DNA from: Propioniciclava flava
GTDB lineage: Bacteria; Actinomycetota; Actinomycetes; Propionibacteriales; Propionibacteriaceae
DNA length: 64,000 nucleotides
Direction of reading: 5' to 3'
NCBI RefSeq assembly: GCF_004126535.1
Contig: NZ_PPCV01000003.1
Coordinates: 124,001 to 188,000, forward strand
Shown here: in pieces, positions 7,474 through 16,536 of the stretch
Numbering within the stretch: the first letter of the stretch is position 1
Layout of the letters: each line of letters starts with the position of its first letter
Notes under the pieces: generated by a model
Databases searched by the model: none
What the model was told of the DNA's origin: nothing
What the model saw: only the letters and a program-made list of their open reading frames with translations
Position numbers and translations under genes: made by a program

Positions 7474-9789
7474 TCAGCCCCTCCTGGTGGCCTGGTCGAA
7501 GAACTCTGCTTCGTGGCGGCAGGCGGTGAGGAAGGCCCGCGCGGCGTCCGCCCGCTCCAGCGCGGAGGCGCGCTCCAACGCGTCCTCGACGACACCGAGC
7601 GCGTCGGTGGTCGCTGCCAGCGCCTCGGGATCTTGATACGTCGCGATCCATGCCCCATACGGGTGGTCGTGGGGCACCGCCCCCGCATCGGCTCCCGTCT
7701 GGGCGTAGAGCCACATGCACGGCAGCGCGGCGGCCACGCCGACAACGTAGGGCGAGGCGAGGCCGTGGCCGATCAGGAACCACACGTAGCCGTCGGTGAT
7801 CGGTCCGCTGCGAACATCGAGCGGTTCGCTGTGGGCGGCCAGCCAGGTGCGATGCAGTTCAGCCTCGCCGAGTTCGCAGTGGGCCGACGCCGACGCCCAC
7901 AACGCCGCCTGGGCGGCCGACGGTGCGCGGACGGCCAGCGCGGCGAGGGCACGCGCGTACCCGGTGAGATAGGCGGCGTCTTGGGAGAGATAGAAGGCAA
8001 AGCTCTCCTGGTCGAGGGTTCCGCGCAGCAGCCCGGTCACGAACGAGGACGCGGCGATGCGCGCCCGCACCGGCGCGGCAGCCCGCCACAGGGCGCTCGT
8101 CCAGGGGCCCGCCGGAGGGCAGGCGGCCGCGTCGGGCGTGAGGCCTGGCGCGACGTCGTCGGGGTGGTGCCATTGTCGCGGGACCGCGTCGGCCTCGGTC
8201 CAGGGTCGCGGGTCGGCGGCACGCTGGAGGCGCCGGGCCCGGTGGGCGTGGTCGACGGGGCCGTGGCCGGACCCGACGCGCTGGTCGGCGCCGTTCGCGA
8301 TCGCCTCGCTCAGCCAGCGGGTTGCCCAGCCGAGGGCTTCGGCGGGCGACTCCCCGGATCCCAGGCGGGTCGCGAGCGCGGACGCCAACGAGCAGCCGGT
8401 GCCGTGGGTGGCGGTGGTCTCGATGCGGGGCGCGTCGACGCGATGGGTCTCCCCGTGCGGCCCGACCCAGAGGTTGGCCGCGGAGGGCCCGTGGAGGTGC
8501 CCGGTCTTGACCACGACCGCCGTGCCGGTTTCCTGCGCCCAGCCACGCGCCTGCGCGATGGCTTCCGCCTGGGTGGTGGCGGGCCTTTGGTGGGTGAGGA
8601 CAGCCAACTCGTCAGTGTTGGGGGTAATCACGGTGGCGCGACGGCAGAAGGCGCGCATGGCGGCCTCGGCGTCCGCGTCGAGGAGGCGGTCGCCTGAGGT
8701 GGCGACCATGACGGGATCCACGACGAGGACGGCGGGGGCATGCGCGTCCAGCCAGGCGCCCACGGCGGCGATGATGTCGGCGGTAGCGAGCATGCCGGTC
8801 TTGACGGCGTCCAGTTCGACGTCGTCGCTCACGGCCGCCAGTTGCTCGTTCAGGAACGCGATGGGCGGCAGGTGGACGCCCCGGACGCCGCGTGTGTTCT
8901 GCGCGACGAGCGACGTGACAACGGCCATGCCGTAGCCACCCGCAGCGGTAATGGATTTCAGGTCGGCGGCGGTGCCCGCTCCCCCGGTGGGGTCGGTTCC
9001 GGCGATGGACAGCACCCGCGGGAGACGAAGGTGAGGGCGCGCGCTGGCGGGCATGGATCGTCCCTCCGCTCGCGCCGAGGGGGGCCGGTTCTTCGCGGAG
9101 CGCCACGCGTCGAGATAGGCGGTGGACGCGGCCCCCGGGTCGGGGTGAGCGCAAATCCCGGACACGATCGCGACACCCGCCGCGCCGACCGCTCGCAGGC
9201 GCGGGGTGGCGGCCACGTCGATGCCGCCGATCGCGACACACGGCAACGGGGAGGCGGCGCACACGGCGGCCACTCCCCCCAGCCCCAGGCTGGCGCGAGC
9301 GTCCGGCTTGGTGGCGGTGTCCACGACCGGGCCGACCCCGAGGTAGTCCGCGTGCGGGGCGGCTGCGGCAGCCTCCGCGGGCTCGCCGACGCTGACTCCG
9401 AGGATCGCGCCGGGCCACAGCATCTCCCGGACGCGGCCCGCGGGCAGATCGGACTGGCCCACGTGCACGCCGTCGACCCGGGCACCGGCTGCGCGGGCGG
9501 CGAGGGCCACATCGATCCGGTCATTGACGATGAGTGCCGTGTCCTGGCCGCCAGGTGTCGCGGCGAGCGCGTCGGCGACCGCCAGCACTTCCTCGAGGAA
9601 TCCACCACCGTGGGCGTCCTTGGCACGCACCTGGATCGCCCGCACTCCGGCGGCGACCGCGGCGCTGACCGTGTCGGGCACGCTGCGTCCCGACGCCGCG
9701 CACTGGTTGGCGTCGGTCACGAGGTAGACCGCCCACCGGTCGGCGTCGCGAGGCTGATCGGCGACGGGGTCTTGCTTCGCGCCGCTCAT
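7474..9789 (-). CDS. thiED: Trifunctional thiamine synthesis protein ThiE-ThiD-TenA
   Basis: A 771-residue fusion of three enzymes. Residues about 15-235 are thiamine-phosphate synthase ThiE ([40 protein letters not shown]). Residues about 245-510 are HMP/HMP-P kinase ThiD ([40 protein letters not shown]). Residues about 540-771 are TenA, the aminopyrimidine hydrolase/thiaminase II fold ([19 protein letters not shown] with the catalytic Cys, C-terminal EAEFFDQ with the Glu). It therefore salvages pyrimidine breakdown products, phosphorylates HMP twice and joins it to thiazole phosphate. The ATG at 9789 overlaps the thiM stop in ATGA. ThiE-ThiD fusions are known in actinobacteria; the third domain is less usual. 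Confidence 0.93.
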   Translation of the reverse strand: MSGAKQDPVADQPRDADRWAVYLVTDANQCAASGRSVPDTVSAAVAAGVRAIQVRAKDAHGGGFLEEVLAVADALAATPGGQDTALIVNDRIDVALAARAAGARVDGVHVGQSDLPAGRVREMLWPGAILGVSVGEPAEAAAAAPHADYLGVGPVVDTATKPDARASLGLGGVAAVCAASPLPCVAIGGIDVAATPRLRAVGAAGVAIVSGICAHPDPGAASTAYLDAWRSAKNRPPSARAEGRSMPASARPHLRLPRVLSIAGTDPTGGAGTAADLKSITAAGGYGMAVVTSLVAQNTRGVRGVHLPPIAFLNEQLAAVSDDVELDAVKTGMLATADIIAAVGAWLDAHAPAVLVVDPVMVATSGDRLLDADAEAAMRAFCRRATVITPNTDELAVLTHQRPATTQAEAIAQARGWAQETGTAVVVKTGHLHGPSAANLWVGPHGETHRVDAPRIETTATHGTGCSLASALATRLGSGESPAEALGWATRWLSEAIANGADQRVGSGHGPVDHAHRARRLQRAADPRPWTEADAVPRQWHHPDDVAPGLTPDAAACPPAGPWTSALWRAAAPVRARIAASSFVTGLLRGTLDQESFAFYLSQDAAYLTGYARALAALAVRAPSAAQAALWASASAHCELGEAELHRTWLAAHSEPLDVRSGPITDGYVWFLIGHGLASPYVVGVAAALPCMWLYAQTGADAGAVPHDHPYGAWIATYQDPEALAATTDALGVVEDALERASALERADAARAFLTACRHEAEFFDQATRRG

Positions 9790-10694
9790 GCCGCGACGAC
9801 GATCCGGGGCTCGTCGGCCAGGTCGGCGGGACGGAGCCCGGCCAGGTCGTCGAGGAAGCACGCCGCGAACGTGCCCGGGCCAGCAGCGCGCAGGGCGGCG
9901 CGCTCGGAGGCGACCGCGTAGGTCACCGACGAGGCCACAGCCGCGATGAGGGCTGACCCCGGGATTCCCGCCACCACGCGGACGGCCTCCCCGTCCGGGG
10001 TCGCCGCCGAGGCGGTAACCAAGCCAGGCCCGGGCGTCCCCGCGAACGCCGCCATCACCGCACCCAGCGCGCACCCGGCGCCGGTGACGCGGGTGAGGAG
10101 GTCACTTCCCCCGCTCACGCGGACGACGCTGCGGCCGTCGGTGAGGAGATCCACCGGACCCGAGACGGCGGCCACGCCGCCGATGCGTTGGGCCAGGGCG
10201 AGCGCTGCCTCGGTGGCCGCGTCGACGCTGGCTGCGGCGTCGACGCCACGTCCGCCTGCCCCTGCTCCGGTCACGGCGATGATCTCCGACGCGTTTCCGC
10301 GGACGATGTGGGGGCGCAGCCCGGCAAGTTCCACGGCCAGGGGGGTGCGAACGGGCAGCGATCCGACGGCGACCGGGTCGAGCACCCAGGGGGTCCCCGC
10401 GCTGTTCGCGGCGTGGACCGCCTCGCGCATCGCCGTCGGATAGTCCCCGCTCGGGGTCCCCAGGTTCACCAGGACGCCCGAGGCGACCCCCGCGAAGGGG
10501 CCCGCTTCTCCGACGACATCCACCATCGCCGGGGAGGCCCCGAGCGCGAGCAGCACGTTCGCGGTGAATCCGCTCGCAACATGGTTGGTGAGGCAGTGCA
10601 CCAGCGGTGTCGATGCCCGCAGGCGTCCCAGGGCCGCGGCGCAGGCGTCCGCCAGGGCCGAAGCCGATAAGGGTGTGTAGCGTTCAGAACTCAT
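9786..10694 (-). CDS. thiM: Hydroxyethylthiazole kinase
   Basis: A 302-residue ThiM of slightly more than usual length. It phosphorylates the thiazole alcohol to supply ThiE. Visible motifs are LVHCLTNHV near the N terminus, [15 protein letters not shown] and [10 protein letters not shown] near the phosphate-binding end. Two in-frame ATGs lie at 10700 and 10694. The second is preferred because the only ribosome site, GAAGGGA, sits directly against the first and 5-6 bases before the second. That ribosome site is also the 3' end of the TPP riboswitch, so thiM is the gene that receives the switch. It is the first gene of a five-gene coupled operon. Confidence 0.92.
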   Translation of the reverse strand: MSSERYTPLSASALADACAAALGRLRASTPLVHCLTNHVASGFTANVLLALGASPAMVDVVGEAGPFAGVASGVLVNLGTPSGDYPTAMREAVHAANSAGTPWVLDPVAVGSLPVRTPLAVELAGLRPHIVRGNASEIIAVTGAGAGGRGVDAAASVDAATEAALALAQRIGGVAAVSGPVDLLTDGRSVVRVSGGSDLLTRVTGAGCALGAVMAAFAGTPGPGLVTASAATPDGEAVRVVAGIPGSALIAAVASSVTYAVASERAALRAAGPGTFAACFLDDLAGLRPADLADEPRIVVAA

Positions 10695-10699
10695 GACCA

Positions 10700-10771
10700 T
10701 CCCTTCGCTCGTGCTAACGAGAGCAGGTTCGCGGGTCTCATCTCAGCCGACTGTGTGTCGGCACCCCGTGT
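10700..10771 (-). promoter_or_regulatory. TPP riboswitch (THI element)
   Basis: Read on the minus strand, the stretch contains the hallmark blocks in order: CGGGGTGCC, a GCCGAC-ACACA-GTCGGC hairpin, GGCTGAGATGAGACCC, GCGAACCTG, and GCGAAGGGA. The last block is also the ribosome site of thiM, so TPP binding should hide it and stop translation; no separate terminator hairpin is seen. The bases TGAC at 10770-10773 can pair with GTCA at 10694-10697, which would also draw the thiM start codon into the closing helix; that pairing is inference. Confidence 0.95.
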
Positions 10772-10908
10772 CAGGCAGCCACTCTAGGCCAGGGCGACGC
10801 TCGTGTCTCACCAACCCGGGAGATCGCCTCCTGCGCGCCGTGTCGCAGCAAAAGGGACGTGGACGCACGCGCCATCTGGGGCGGGAACAGGGCCGGGGAT
10901 TCGGAGTT

Positions 10909-10926
10909 AATCACAGGCGTGTGATT
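10909..10926. promoter_or_regulatory. Perfect inverted repeat, possible operator
   Basis: AATCACA-GGCG-TGTGATT is a perfect 7-base inverted repeat with a 4-base centre. It lies between the thiamine operon and arfB, directly beside the DnaA-box cluster. The protein that would bind it is unknown. Confidence 0.4.
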
Positions 10927-10927
10927 C

Positions 10928-10958
10928 TGTGCACAAGGGTGGACAACCCTGTGGATAA
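10928..10958 (-). promoter_or_regulatory. Cluster of three DnaA-box-like 9-mers
   Basis: On the minus strand the three sites are TTATCCACA (10950-10958, a perfect DnaA box), TTGTCCACC (10938-10946, one base off the actinobacterial TTGTCCACA) and TTGTGCACA (10928-10936, one base off). They face the same way at 10- and 12-base steps, about one helical turn. No replication gene is nearby, so this is more likely a DnaA-titration or DnaA-regulated site than an origin. Confidence 0.5.
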
Positions 10959-10979
10959 CTCACCGTTCCGATCGACCGC

Positions 10980-10985
10980 TACCCT
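10980..10985 (+). promoter_or_regulatory. -10 element of a leaderless promoter (arfB)
   Basis: TACCCT is followed by 6 bases and then the GTG start of arfB. The perfect DnaA box ends 22 bases upstream, inside the -35 region. Confidence 0.5.
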
Positions 10986-10991
10986 GCTGGG

Positions 10992-11432
10992 GTGCCCGAT
11001 CTCCGCGTCCCCCCTGGTCCCGGGATCCCGCACGGCCTCATCCTCCCCGAGCGCGAACTCAGCGAAAGGTTCGCCCGGGCGTCCGGCCCCGGCGGCCAAG
11101 GCGTCAACACGACCGACTCACGCGTCCAGCTGAGCTTCGACATCGGAGCCAGCACTGCCCTGACCCCGGAGCAGCGCGACCGATTGTTCGCCCGCCTGTC
11201 CAGCCGCCTTGCTGGCACCACGGTGACCATCGACGCCGCCGAGTACCGCTCCCAGCGGCGCAATCGCCTCGCGGCCCGGGAGCGACTCGCCGACCTTCTG
11301 CGCACCCATCTCGCCCCGCCTCCGCCCGCCCGCCGCCCGCGCAGGCGTTCCCGCGCCACCATCGAACGGCGGCTCGCCGACAAGAGGCGACGATCCGAAA
11401 TCAAGGAGTCCCGCCGCAATCCGGGCCTCTGA
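10992..11432 (+). CDS. arfB: Alternative ribosome-rescue factor ArfB (peptidyl-tRNA hydrolase ICT1/YaeJ family)
   Basis: A 146-residue protein with the release-factor GGQ motif in ASGPGGQGVNTTDSRVQL (residues about 30-47) and a long basic C-terminal tail ([21 protein letters not shown]) that in ArfB threads the empty mRNA channel of stalled ribosomes. It frees peptides from ribosomes stuck on mRNAs lacking a stop codon. Length is normal. The GTG at 10992 lies 6 bases after TACCCT, so the mRNA is probably leaderless. The upstream region carries a DnaA-box cluster and a palindrome, so its transcription may respond to DnaA. Confidence 0.92.
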   Translation: MPDLRVPPGPGIPHGLILPERELSERFARASGPGGQGVNTTDSRVQLSFDIGASTALTPEQRDRLFARLSSRLAGTTVTIDAAEYRSQRRNRLAARERLADLLRTHLAPPPPARRPRRRSRATIERRLADKRRRSEIKESRRNPGL

Positions 11433-11602
11433 CCGCCCCTCAGCGGCGCCCCGACAGGGCACGCCCTTCACGGGGTTCTCCACCACGGAAATGGTAACGG
11501 TGTCATAACGGTGGGCCTGCCCACCCGCGTCACCCGATGCGTCCCGCTAGCGTCACCAGACATCAGCACCCCCACCGAATGACCTTGGGGAGTGCTGCCA
11601 TC

Positions 11603-13720
11603 ATGTCGTCACCGTTCACGGCCACCTTGGACGAGTCCGCAACGACATCCCCGGCGCCCGTACCCCCGCCTCGTCCGCGGTACCGCACCGAACTCCAAGG
11701 GCTCCGCGCCCTCGCGGTGGCCATGGTCGTGCTCTACCACGTGTTCTTGGATCGGGTCAGCGGGGGCGTCGACATCTTCTTGCTGATCTCGGCGTTCCTC
11801 CTCACCAGTTCGTTCATGGCGCGTATCCAGACGCGGCAGCCCCTGGCCGTGCCGCGCTATTGGATCAAGACCTTCACCCGACTGCTCCCCCCGGCCGTCG
11901 CGACGATCCTCGCTGTCCTCCTGCTGGTCTATCTGTTCTTCCCCGCCTACCGCTGGCGCGAAGTGCTCCAGCAAGCCATGGCGTCGGCCCTCTACTACGA
12001 GAACTGGCACCTCGCCGCCGGAGCGGTCGACTACTACGCGGTCGATCGCACCCAGGCCAGCCCCTTCCAGCACTTCTGGTCCCTCTCGATCCAGGGGCAA
12101 GTGTTCCTCGTGTGGCCGCTGCTTTTCCTCGCGGCCGCCTGGCGCATTCGCCACACCTATCCGCGGCGAGCCCCTCTCAGCGCGGCCCAGGTGCGGCGGA
12201 GCCTGACCTGGCTGTTTGGGCCCATCTTCGTGGTCAGCCTTGGGTGGTCGATCTATGAGACCGCCACCTCGCAAGCGTTCGCCTATTTCAATACCTTCGC
12301 CCGGCTGTGGGAGTTCGCGCTCGGATCGCTCCTCGCCATCTGGCTACCCGCTGCCGAGGACGCTTTCCGACGCAACACGGCCACCGCGTCGCCGTCGGGA
12401 CGCGTCCTGCGCGTCATCGCCGGCTGGGTCGGCCTGCTCGGCATGGTGTCGTGTGGCCTCATGGTGACGGTGGCCGGGGCGTTCCCCGGTGCGATAGCGC
12501 TGTGGCCGTTGCTCTCGGCGTCCCTCATCATCATCGCTGGCAACACCGGTAGCCCCTGGGGCGTCGACCGCTGGCTCAGCCACCCCGTGCTCAACCGCCT
12601 CGGGGACACCTCGTACGCGCTGTACCTGGTCCACTGGCCGCTCCTGATCACGATGATGGTGCTCCAGAACTCCGAGCGCCCCGGGATCATCGAAGGCATC
12701 GTCATCGTGCTGCTCTCGGTGAGGATCGCTTTCCTGCTCACGAAGTATGTGGACGCCCCGATCCGGACCAACCGGGCACTACGTCGATTCCCGGCCCGTG
12801 GGGTGGTCGTGATCCTGCTGTGCCTCGCGCTGGCGCTCGTTCCGGTCATCGCGATTCGCGGCGCGCTGGACCGCCAAACGGCCCGAGCACTCGCGGCGGC
12901 CTCGGCGAACAACCCCGGGGCCGCTGTCTTGACGGGCGCCTCCACGGGGCCCGCCGATCCCACCGCCGCACCGATCCCCCTTCCCGAGGACATTCCCTGG
13001 GACTGGGCGGGCCTTGAAATGCGGTGCAAAGGACGCCTCAAGCCGACGTCGGCTGTTCTCGCTTCGGCCTGTTCCCAGTCGGCCTCCGGCGAGGCGGAGA
13101 AGGTGATCCTCATCGCCGGGGATTCCCGCACCCAGCAGTACATGGCTGCCTTGCGTCCCCTCGCCGAGCAGCGCGGCTTCACGCTCGTGTCCATCTTGAA
13201 GGGCGGGTGCCCCCTGGCGCTTGAGGGCGTGGACGAGATGTGCCACGAGTGGAATGTGCAACTCATCCGTCACGTGGAGACGTTACGACCCGCCGCCGTG
13301 TTCACCACCACGACTCGCATCCTGCACGGCATCGAAGAGGTACCGGTGCCCGGCGTCGACACCCTGGTCAACCGGCTCACGACGGCCGGGATCGGGGTGA
13401 TCGGGTTGCGCGATCAGCCCCGCATGCCGTTCAACCCGATCGACTGCGTGTCGGAACGTTCCGAAGAGCAGTGCACCGTCACCACCCGGGGCATCTTCGC
13501 CGAGGAGGACCCCAATCGGGCCTTGGCGCGCAACGTCCGCGGGTCGGGCGTCTTTGTCCCGGTCGATCTTCTGCCGTGGATCTGCCCAGACGACCAGTGC
13601 CGCCCCGTCATCGGCAACGTGTTCGTCTACCTCGACGAAGACCATCTGACGCAGATGTACGCCACCACACTCGCCCCCGTGCTGGACGCTCAGCTCACGA
13701 CGGCGGGCTGGCGGTGGTGA
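11603..13720 (+). CDS. Membrane O-acyltransferase with SGNH domain (OatA-like)
   Basis: A 705-residue protein in two parts. Residues about 25-420 form an acyltransferase-3 domain with ten or so helices, starting YRTELQGLRALAVAMVVLYH, where the His is the family catalytic residue, and containing GDTSYALYLVHWPLL. After a further helix, residues about 480-705 form an SGNH hydrolase-like domain with ILIAGDSRTQQY (block I Ser) and DEDHLT (block V Asp-x-x-His). Such proteins transfer acetyl or other acyl groups from the cytoplasm to cell-wall or surface glycans. ATG at 11603 is favoured by GGGGAG upstream; in-frame starts exist at 11537 and 11579. Confidence 0.88.
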   Translation: MSSPFTATLDESATTSPAPVPPPRPRYRTELQGLRALAVAMVVLYHVFLDRVSGGVDIFLLISAFLLTSSFMARIQTRQPLAVPRYWIKTFTRLLPPAVATILAVLLLVYLFFPAYRWREVLQQAMASALYYENWHLAAGAVDYYAVDRTQASPFQHFWSLSIQGQVFLVWPLLFLAAAWRIRHTYPRRAPLSAAQVRRSLTWLFGPIFVVSLGWSIYETATSQAFAYFNTFARLWEFALGSLLAIWLPAAEDAFRRNTATASPSGRVLRVIAGWVGLLGMVSCGLMVTVAGAFPGAIALWPLLSASLIIIAGNTGSPWGVDRWLSHPVLNRLGDTSYALYLVHWPLLITMMVLQNSERPGIIEGIVIVLLSVRIAFLLTKYVDAPIRTNRALRRFPARGVVVILLCLALALVPVIAIRGALDRQTARALAAASANNPGAAVLTGASTGPADPTAAPIPLPEDIPWDWAGLEMRCKGRLKPTSAVLASACSQSASGEAEKVILIAGDSRTQQYMAALRPLAEQRGFTLVSILKGGCPLALEGVDEMCHEWNVQLIRHVETLRPAAVFTTTTRILHGIEEVPVPGVDTLVNRLTTAGIGVIGLRDQPRMPFNPIDCVSERSEEQCTVTTRGIFAEEDPNRALARNVRGSGVFVPVDLLPWICPDDQCRPVIGNVFVYLDEDHLTQMYATTLAPVLDAQLTTAGWRW

Positions 13721-13739
13721 CCAGTCGGCGTCACCCGCC

Positions 13740-14584
13740 TCACCGCAGCGTTTGCTGCCCGATGACTCCCAAGAGTTCCAACTTCTCGTAGCTTTCGGAT
13801 CCGGGTGCCGCTGTGTAGACCAGCAGCGAGTGGGTGGACGCCGGGTCGACGAGCGTTTGGCATTCCACCTCGAGTTCCCCGAGTTCGGGGTGCGCGAAAC
13901 GCTTGGCGCCGCGGGGCCGCAAACCCACCTCTTGACGCTCCCACAAGGTGGTGAACTCCGCGTTCGTTCCGAGGAGGCCGTCGACGAGTTCGGCGGCCCG
14001 GGAGGGGCGACCGCGCTGTGACAGCACCTCCCGCATCCCCGAGACCCACAGCCGCCCCAAAAAAGCATGCTCCTGCGCTGCGTAGATCGTGCGAGTGGAC
14101 GGGTCGGCAAACCAGCGGTAGCCGATGGCCCGGGAGCGGCCCGTGAACCGGGTCAGGTCGCCGGTGAGCGCGACGGCAAGGGGCGTCTGGCGCAACGTTT
14201 CGCCCAACTCGGTGACGATCTCCGCGGGGGTGTCCTGGAGCCTGTCGAAGATCCTCAGAGCCCAGGGCTGATGTGGTCGCTGGAGGCGCCCCGAGTGGGG
14301 GGATGATGCCCGGCCAGCCGGAACAGATGGTCGCGTTCAGCCAGCGTGAGGTGCAGCCCTTGGGCGATGGCGGCGAGCATCTGCTCCGACGGCGTGGGGC
14401 CGGTGCCGCGTTCGAGGCGGGCGTAGTAGTCGGTGGACATGTGGCATAGCAGTGCCACTTCTTCTCGGCGTAGCCCTTCGGTACGGCGTCGACGCCCCCG
14501 CGGCAGCCCGACGTCCTCGGGTTGTCGGACGCTGCGGCGTCCGCGCAGGAAGTCGGCCAGCCCTGCTCGATCACTGTGCTGCAT
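13740..14584 (-). pseudogene. MmyB-family HTH transcriptional regulator, frameshifted
   Basis: The N-terminal helix-turn-helix part (RRTEGLRREEVALLCHMSTD, start ATG 14584) and the C-terminal MmyB ligand-binding part (from RIFDRLQDTPAEIV to the stop at 13740) are in different frames. The first frame stops at 14255 after HISPGL. Adding one base near 14255 would restore SPGLLRIFDRL, which is the usual sequence of this family, so one base is missing from the gene or from the read. The gene diverges from an SDR gene, the standard partner of MmyB-type repressors, and would normally repress it. Confidence 0.82.
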
Positions 14585-14778
14585 ACGTGTCCCGGGACGG
14601 CCCGGGCCTCCTCTCCTGGATGTGTCTACCCGCCCAGCAGGCTCGCTACCAGGGATGGTCGATCCACCCCTGACGCGCAGACGCCGCTTCGTCAGCCACT
14701 GATCAGCGAGTCCTGGATAACTCCGCGGCGCCCCAGCAGGATCGAGAGCGTCACGTTGCTCGATCACGGAGAACCACC

Positions 14779-15723
14779 ATGGCACGACGCCCCCTCGACA
14801 TCACTCTTCCTTCCCTGACAGGCCGCCGCGCTGTCCTGACCGGCGGCAGCGACGGCATCGGGTTGCAGATCGCGACCCGGTTAGCGGCGGCAGGCGCCCA
14901 CGTCGTCCTGCCGGTGCGCAACCCCGACAAGGGTGCGAAGGCCATCGCCACCATCAAGGAGACCGTTCCTGCAGCGGACGTCACGTTGGGACGCCTCGAC
15001 TTGTCCTCGTTAGAGTCCGTCGCGGCGTTCACCCAGGCGCAGCGTGACGGGGGGCAGCCGATTCACCTGCTGATCAACAACGCGGGCGTCATGACGCCCC
15101 CGCAACGTCAAACCACCATCGACGGTTTCGAAGTGCAGTTCGGGACCAATCACCTGGGCCACGTCGCTTTGATCGCCGGTCTGATGCCGTTGCTGCGCCA
15201 GGGGCGTGCGCAGGTCACGTCACAGGTCAGCATTGCCGCCGCAAGCGGGCACATCGACTGGGACGACCTCAACGCGGAACACTCCTACGACGCGATGGCG
15301 TCCTACCGCCAGTCGAAGATCGCGTTGGGCTTGTTCGGGCTGGAACTGCAGCGACGCAGCGTCGCTCACGGGTGGGGGATCACCAGCAACCTGTCGCATC
15401 CGGGCGTGGCTCCCACCAACCTGCTCGCGGCACGCGCCGACCTCGGTCGCGCCGAGGAGACCCCCTCACGCCGGATGATCGCGTGGTTGTCCGCGCGCGG
15501 CATCCTCGTGGGTACCCCGCGCACGGCCGCGCTTCCCGCGCTGCTCGCTACCACGTCCCCCACCGCCCGACCAGACGCGTTGTATGGCCCGTCGGGCCCG
15601 GGTCATGCGGGCGGCGCACCTGCCGAGCAGGCGCTCTACCGTCCGTTGCGCAGCCCCGAGGACGCCGCCCGCATCTGGACGGTGTCACAGGAACTGGTCG
15701 AGTTGCAGATCGCGAACGACTAG
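14779..15723 (+). CDS. Short-chain dehydrogenase/reductase
   Basis: A 314-residue SDR. The cofactor motif TGGSDGIG is at residues 21-28, NNAGVM near 103, and the catalytic YRQSK near 175; the usual Ser before the Tyr is in QVSIAAASG. It reduces or oxidises an unknown small carbonyl or alcohol with NAD(P). GGAGA lies 6-10 bases before the ATG. It diverges from the MmyB-type regulator at 13740-14584, whose breakage may leave this gene unrepressed. Confidence 0.88.
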   Translation: MARRPLDITLPSLTGRRAVLTGGSDGIGLQIATRLAAAGAHVVLPVRNPDKGAKAIATIKETVPAADVTLGRLDLSSLESVAAFTQAQRDGGQPIHLLINNAGVMTPPQRQTTIDGFEVQFGTNHLGHVALIAGLMPLLRQGRAQVTSQVSIAAASGHIDWDDLNAEHSYDAMASYRQSKIALGLFGLELQRRSVAHGWGITSNLSHPGVAPTNLLAARADLGRAEETPSRRMIAWLSARGILVGTPRTAALPALLATTSPTARPDALYGPSGPGHAGGAPAEQALYRPLRSPEDAARIWTVSQELVELQIAND

Positions 15724-15777
15724 GCGCGACGCGTGGCGTCTCGGGCGCGGACGCGACCAGTGCGGGATGCTGGAGGG

Positions 15778-16536
15778 GTGAGTATCGACCTGAATGCGGA
15801 TCTGGGCGAGTCGTTCGGGGCGTGGAGCCTCGGCGATGACGAGGCCCTCCTCGACGTGGTCACCTCGGCGAACGTCGCGTGCGGTTTCCACGCCGGAGAT
15901 CCGCTCACGATGCGCGCCACGGTCGCGGCGGCGTCGGCTCGCGGCGTCCGGATCGGCGCGCATCCGGCCTACCGGGATCTGGTCGGGTTCGGGCGCCGCT
16001 TCCTCGATGTCGCCCCGGCCGAGTTGACCGCGGACGTGCTGTATCAACTCGGTGCACTGGACGCGATGTGCAAGGCGGTCGGCACGCGGATCGCCTACGT
16101 GAAGCCGCACGGCGCGCTCTACACCACGATCGCGCACCATGAGGCGCAGGCGGCTGCGATCGTGGACGCGGTCCGCGCCTTCGATCCTGACCTGCCGATC
16201 CTGGGGTTGCCGGGATCCACGGTGCTGGCGGCGGCTGCGGCGTCGGGGTTGCGCGGTGTGGCGGAGGCGTTCGCCGATCGGGCTTACACGCCCGCCGGGG
16301 CGCTGCTCCCGCGTCGGGAACCGGGCGCGGTCATCCATGACCCGCAGGCCGTCGTCGCTCGGGCCGTCCGGCTGGCCACGGACGCAACGGTAATCGCGGT
16401 CGACGGCAGCGTCGTGGCGGTGGAGGCGGCCTCGTTGTGCGTCCACGGTGACACCCCCGGTGCGGCACGGTTGGCGTCCGCTGTTGCTGAGGGGCTGCGC
16501 GCGGCGGGGGTTCCCCTGGCCTCGTTCGTGTCGTGA
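15778..16536 (+). CDS. pxpA: 5-oxoprolinase subunit A (LamB/YcsF family)
   Basis: A 252-residue PxpA with the opening IDLNADLGESFG, the motif ANVACGFHAGDP and YVKPHGALY. With PxpB and PxpC it opens 5-oxoproline (pyroglutamate) to glutamate using ATP. GTG at 15778 is preferred: it begins the conserved SIDLNADLG, lies 7 bases after GATGCT (probable leaderless -10), and the 15 codons upstream in this frame are not conserved-looking. Its stop overlaps the GTG start of the pxpBC fusion in GTGA. Confidence 0.93.
   Translation: MSIDLNADLGESFGAWSLGDDEALLDVVTSANVACGFHAGDPLTMRATVAAASARGVRIGAHPAYRDLVGFGRRFLDVAPAELTADVLYQLGALDAMCKAVGTRIAYVKPHGALYTTIAHHEAQAAAIVDAVRAFDPDLPILGLPGSTVLAAAAASGLRGVAEAFADRAYTPAGALLPRREPGAVIHDPQAVVARAVRLATDATVIAVDGSVVAVEAASLCVHGDTPGAARLASAVAEGLRAAGVPLASFVS

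Noticed and set aside
10928-10958. Chromosome origin
   Set aside because: Only three DnaA-like boxes, no AT-rich unwinding region, and no dnaA, dnaN, rpmH or parAB genes nearby.
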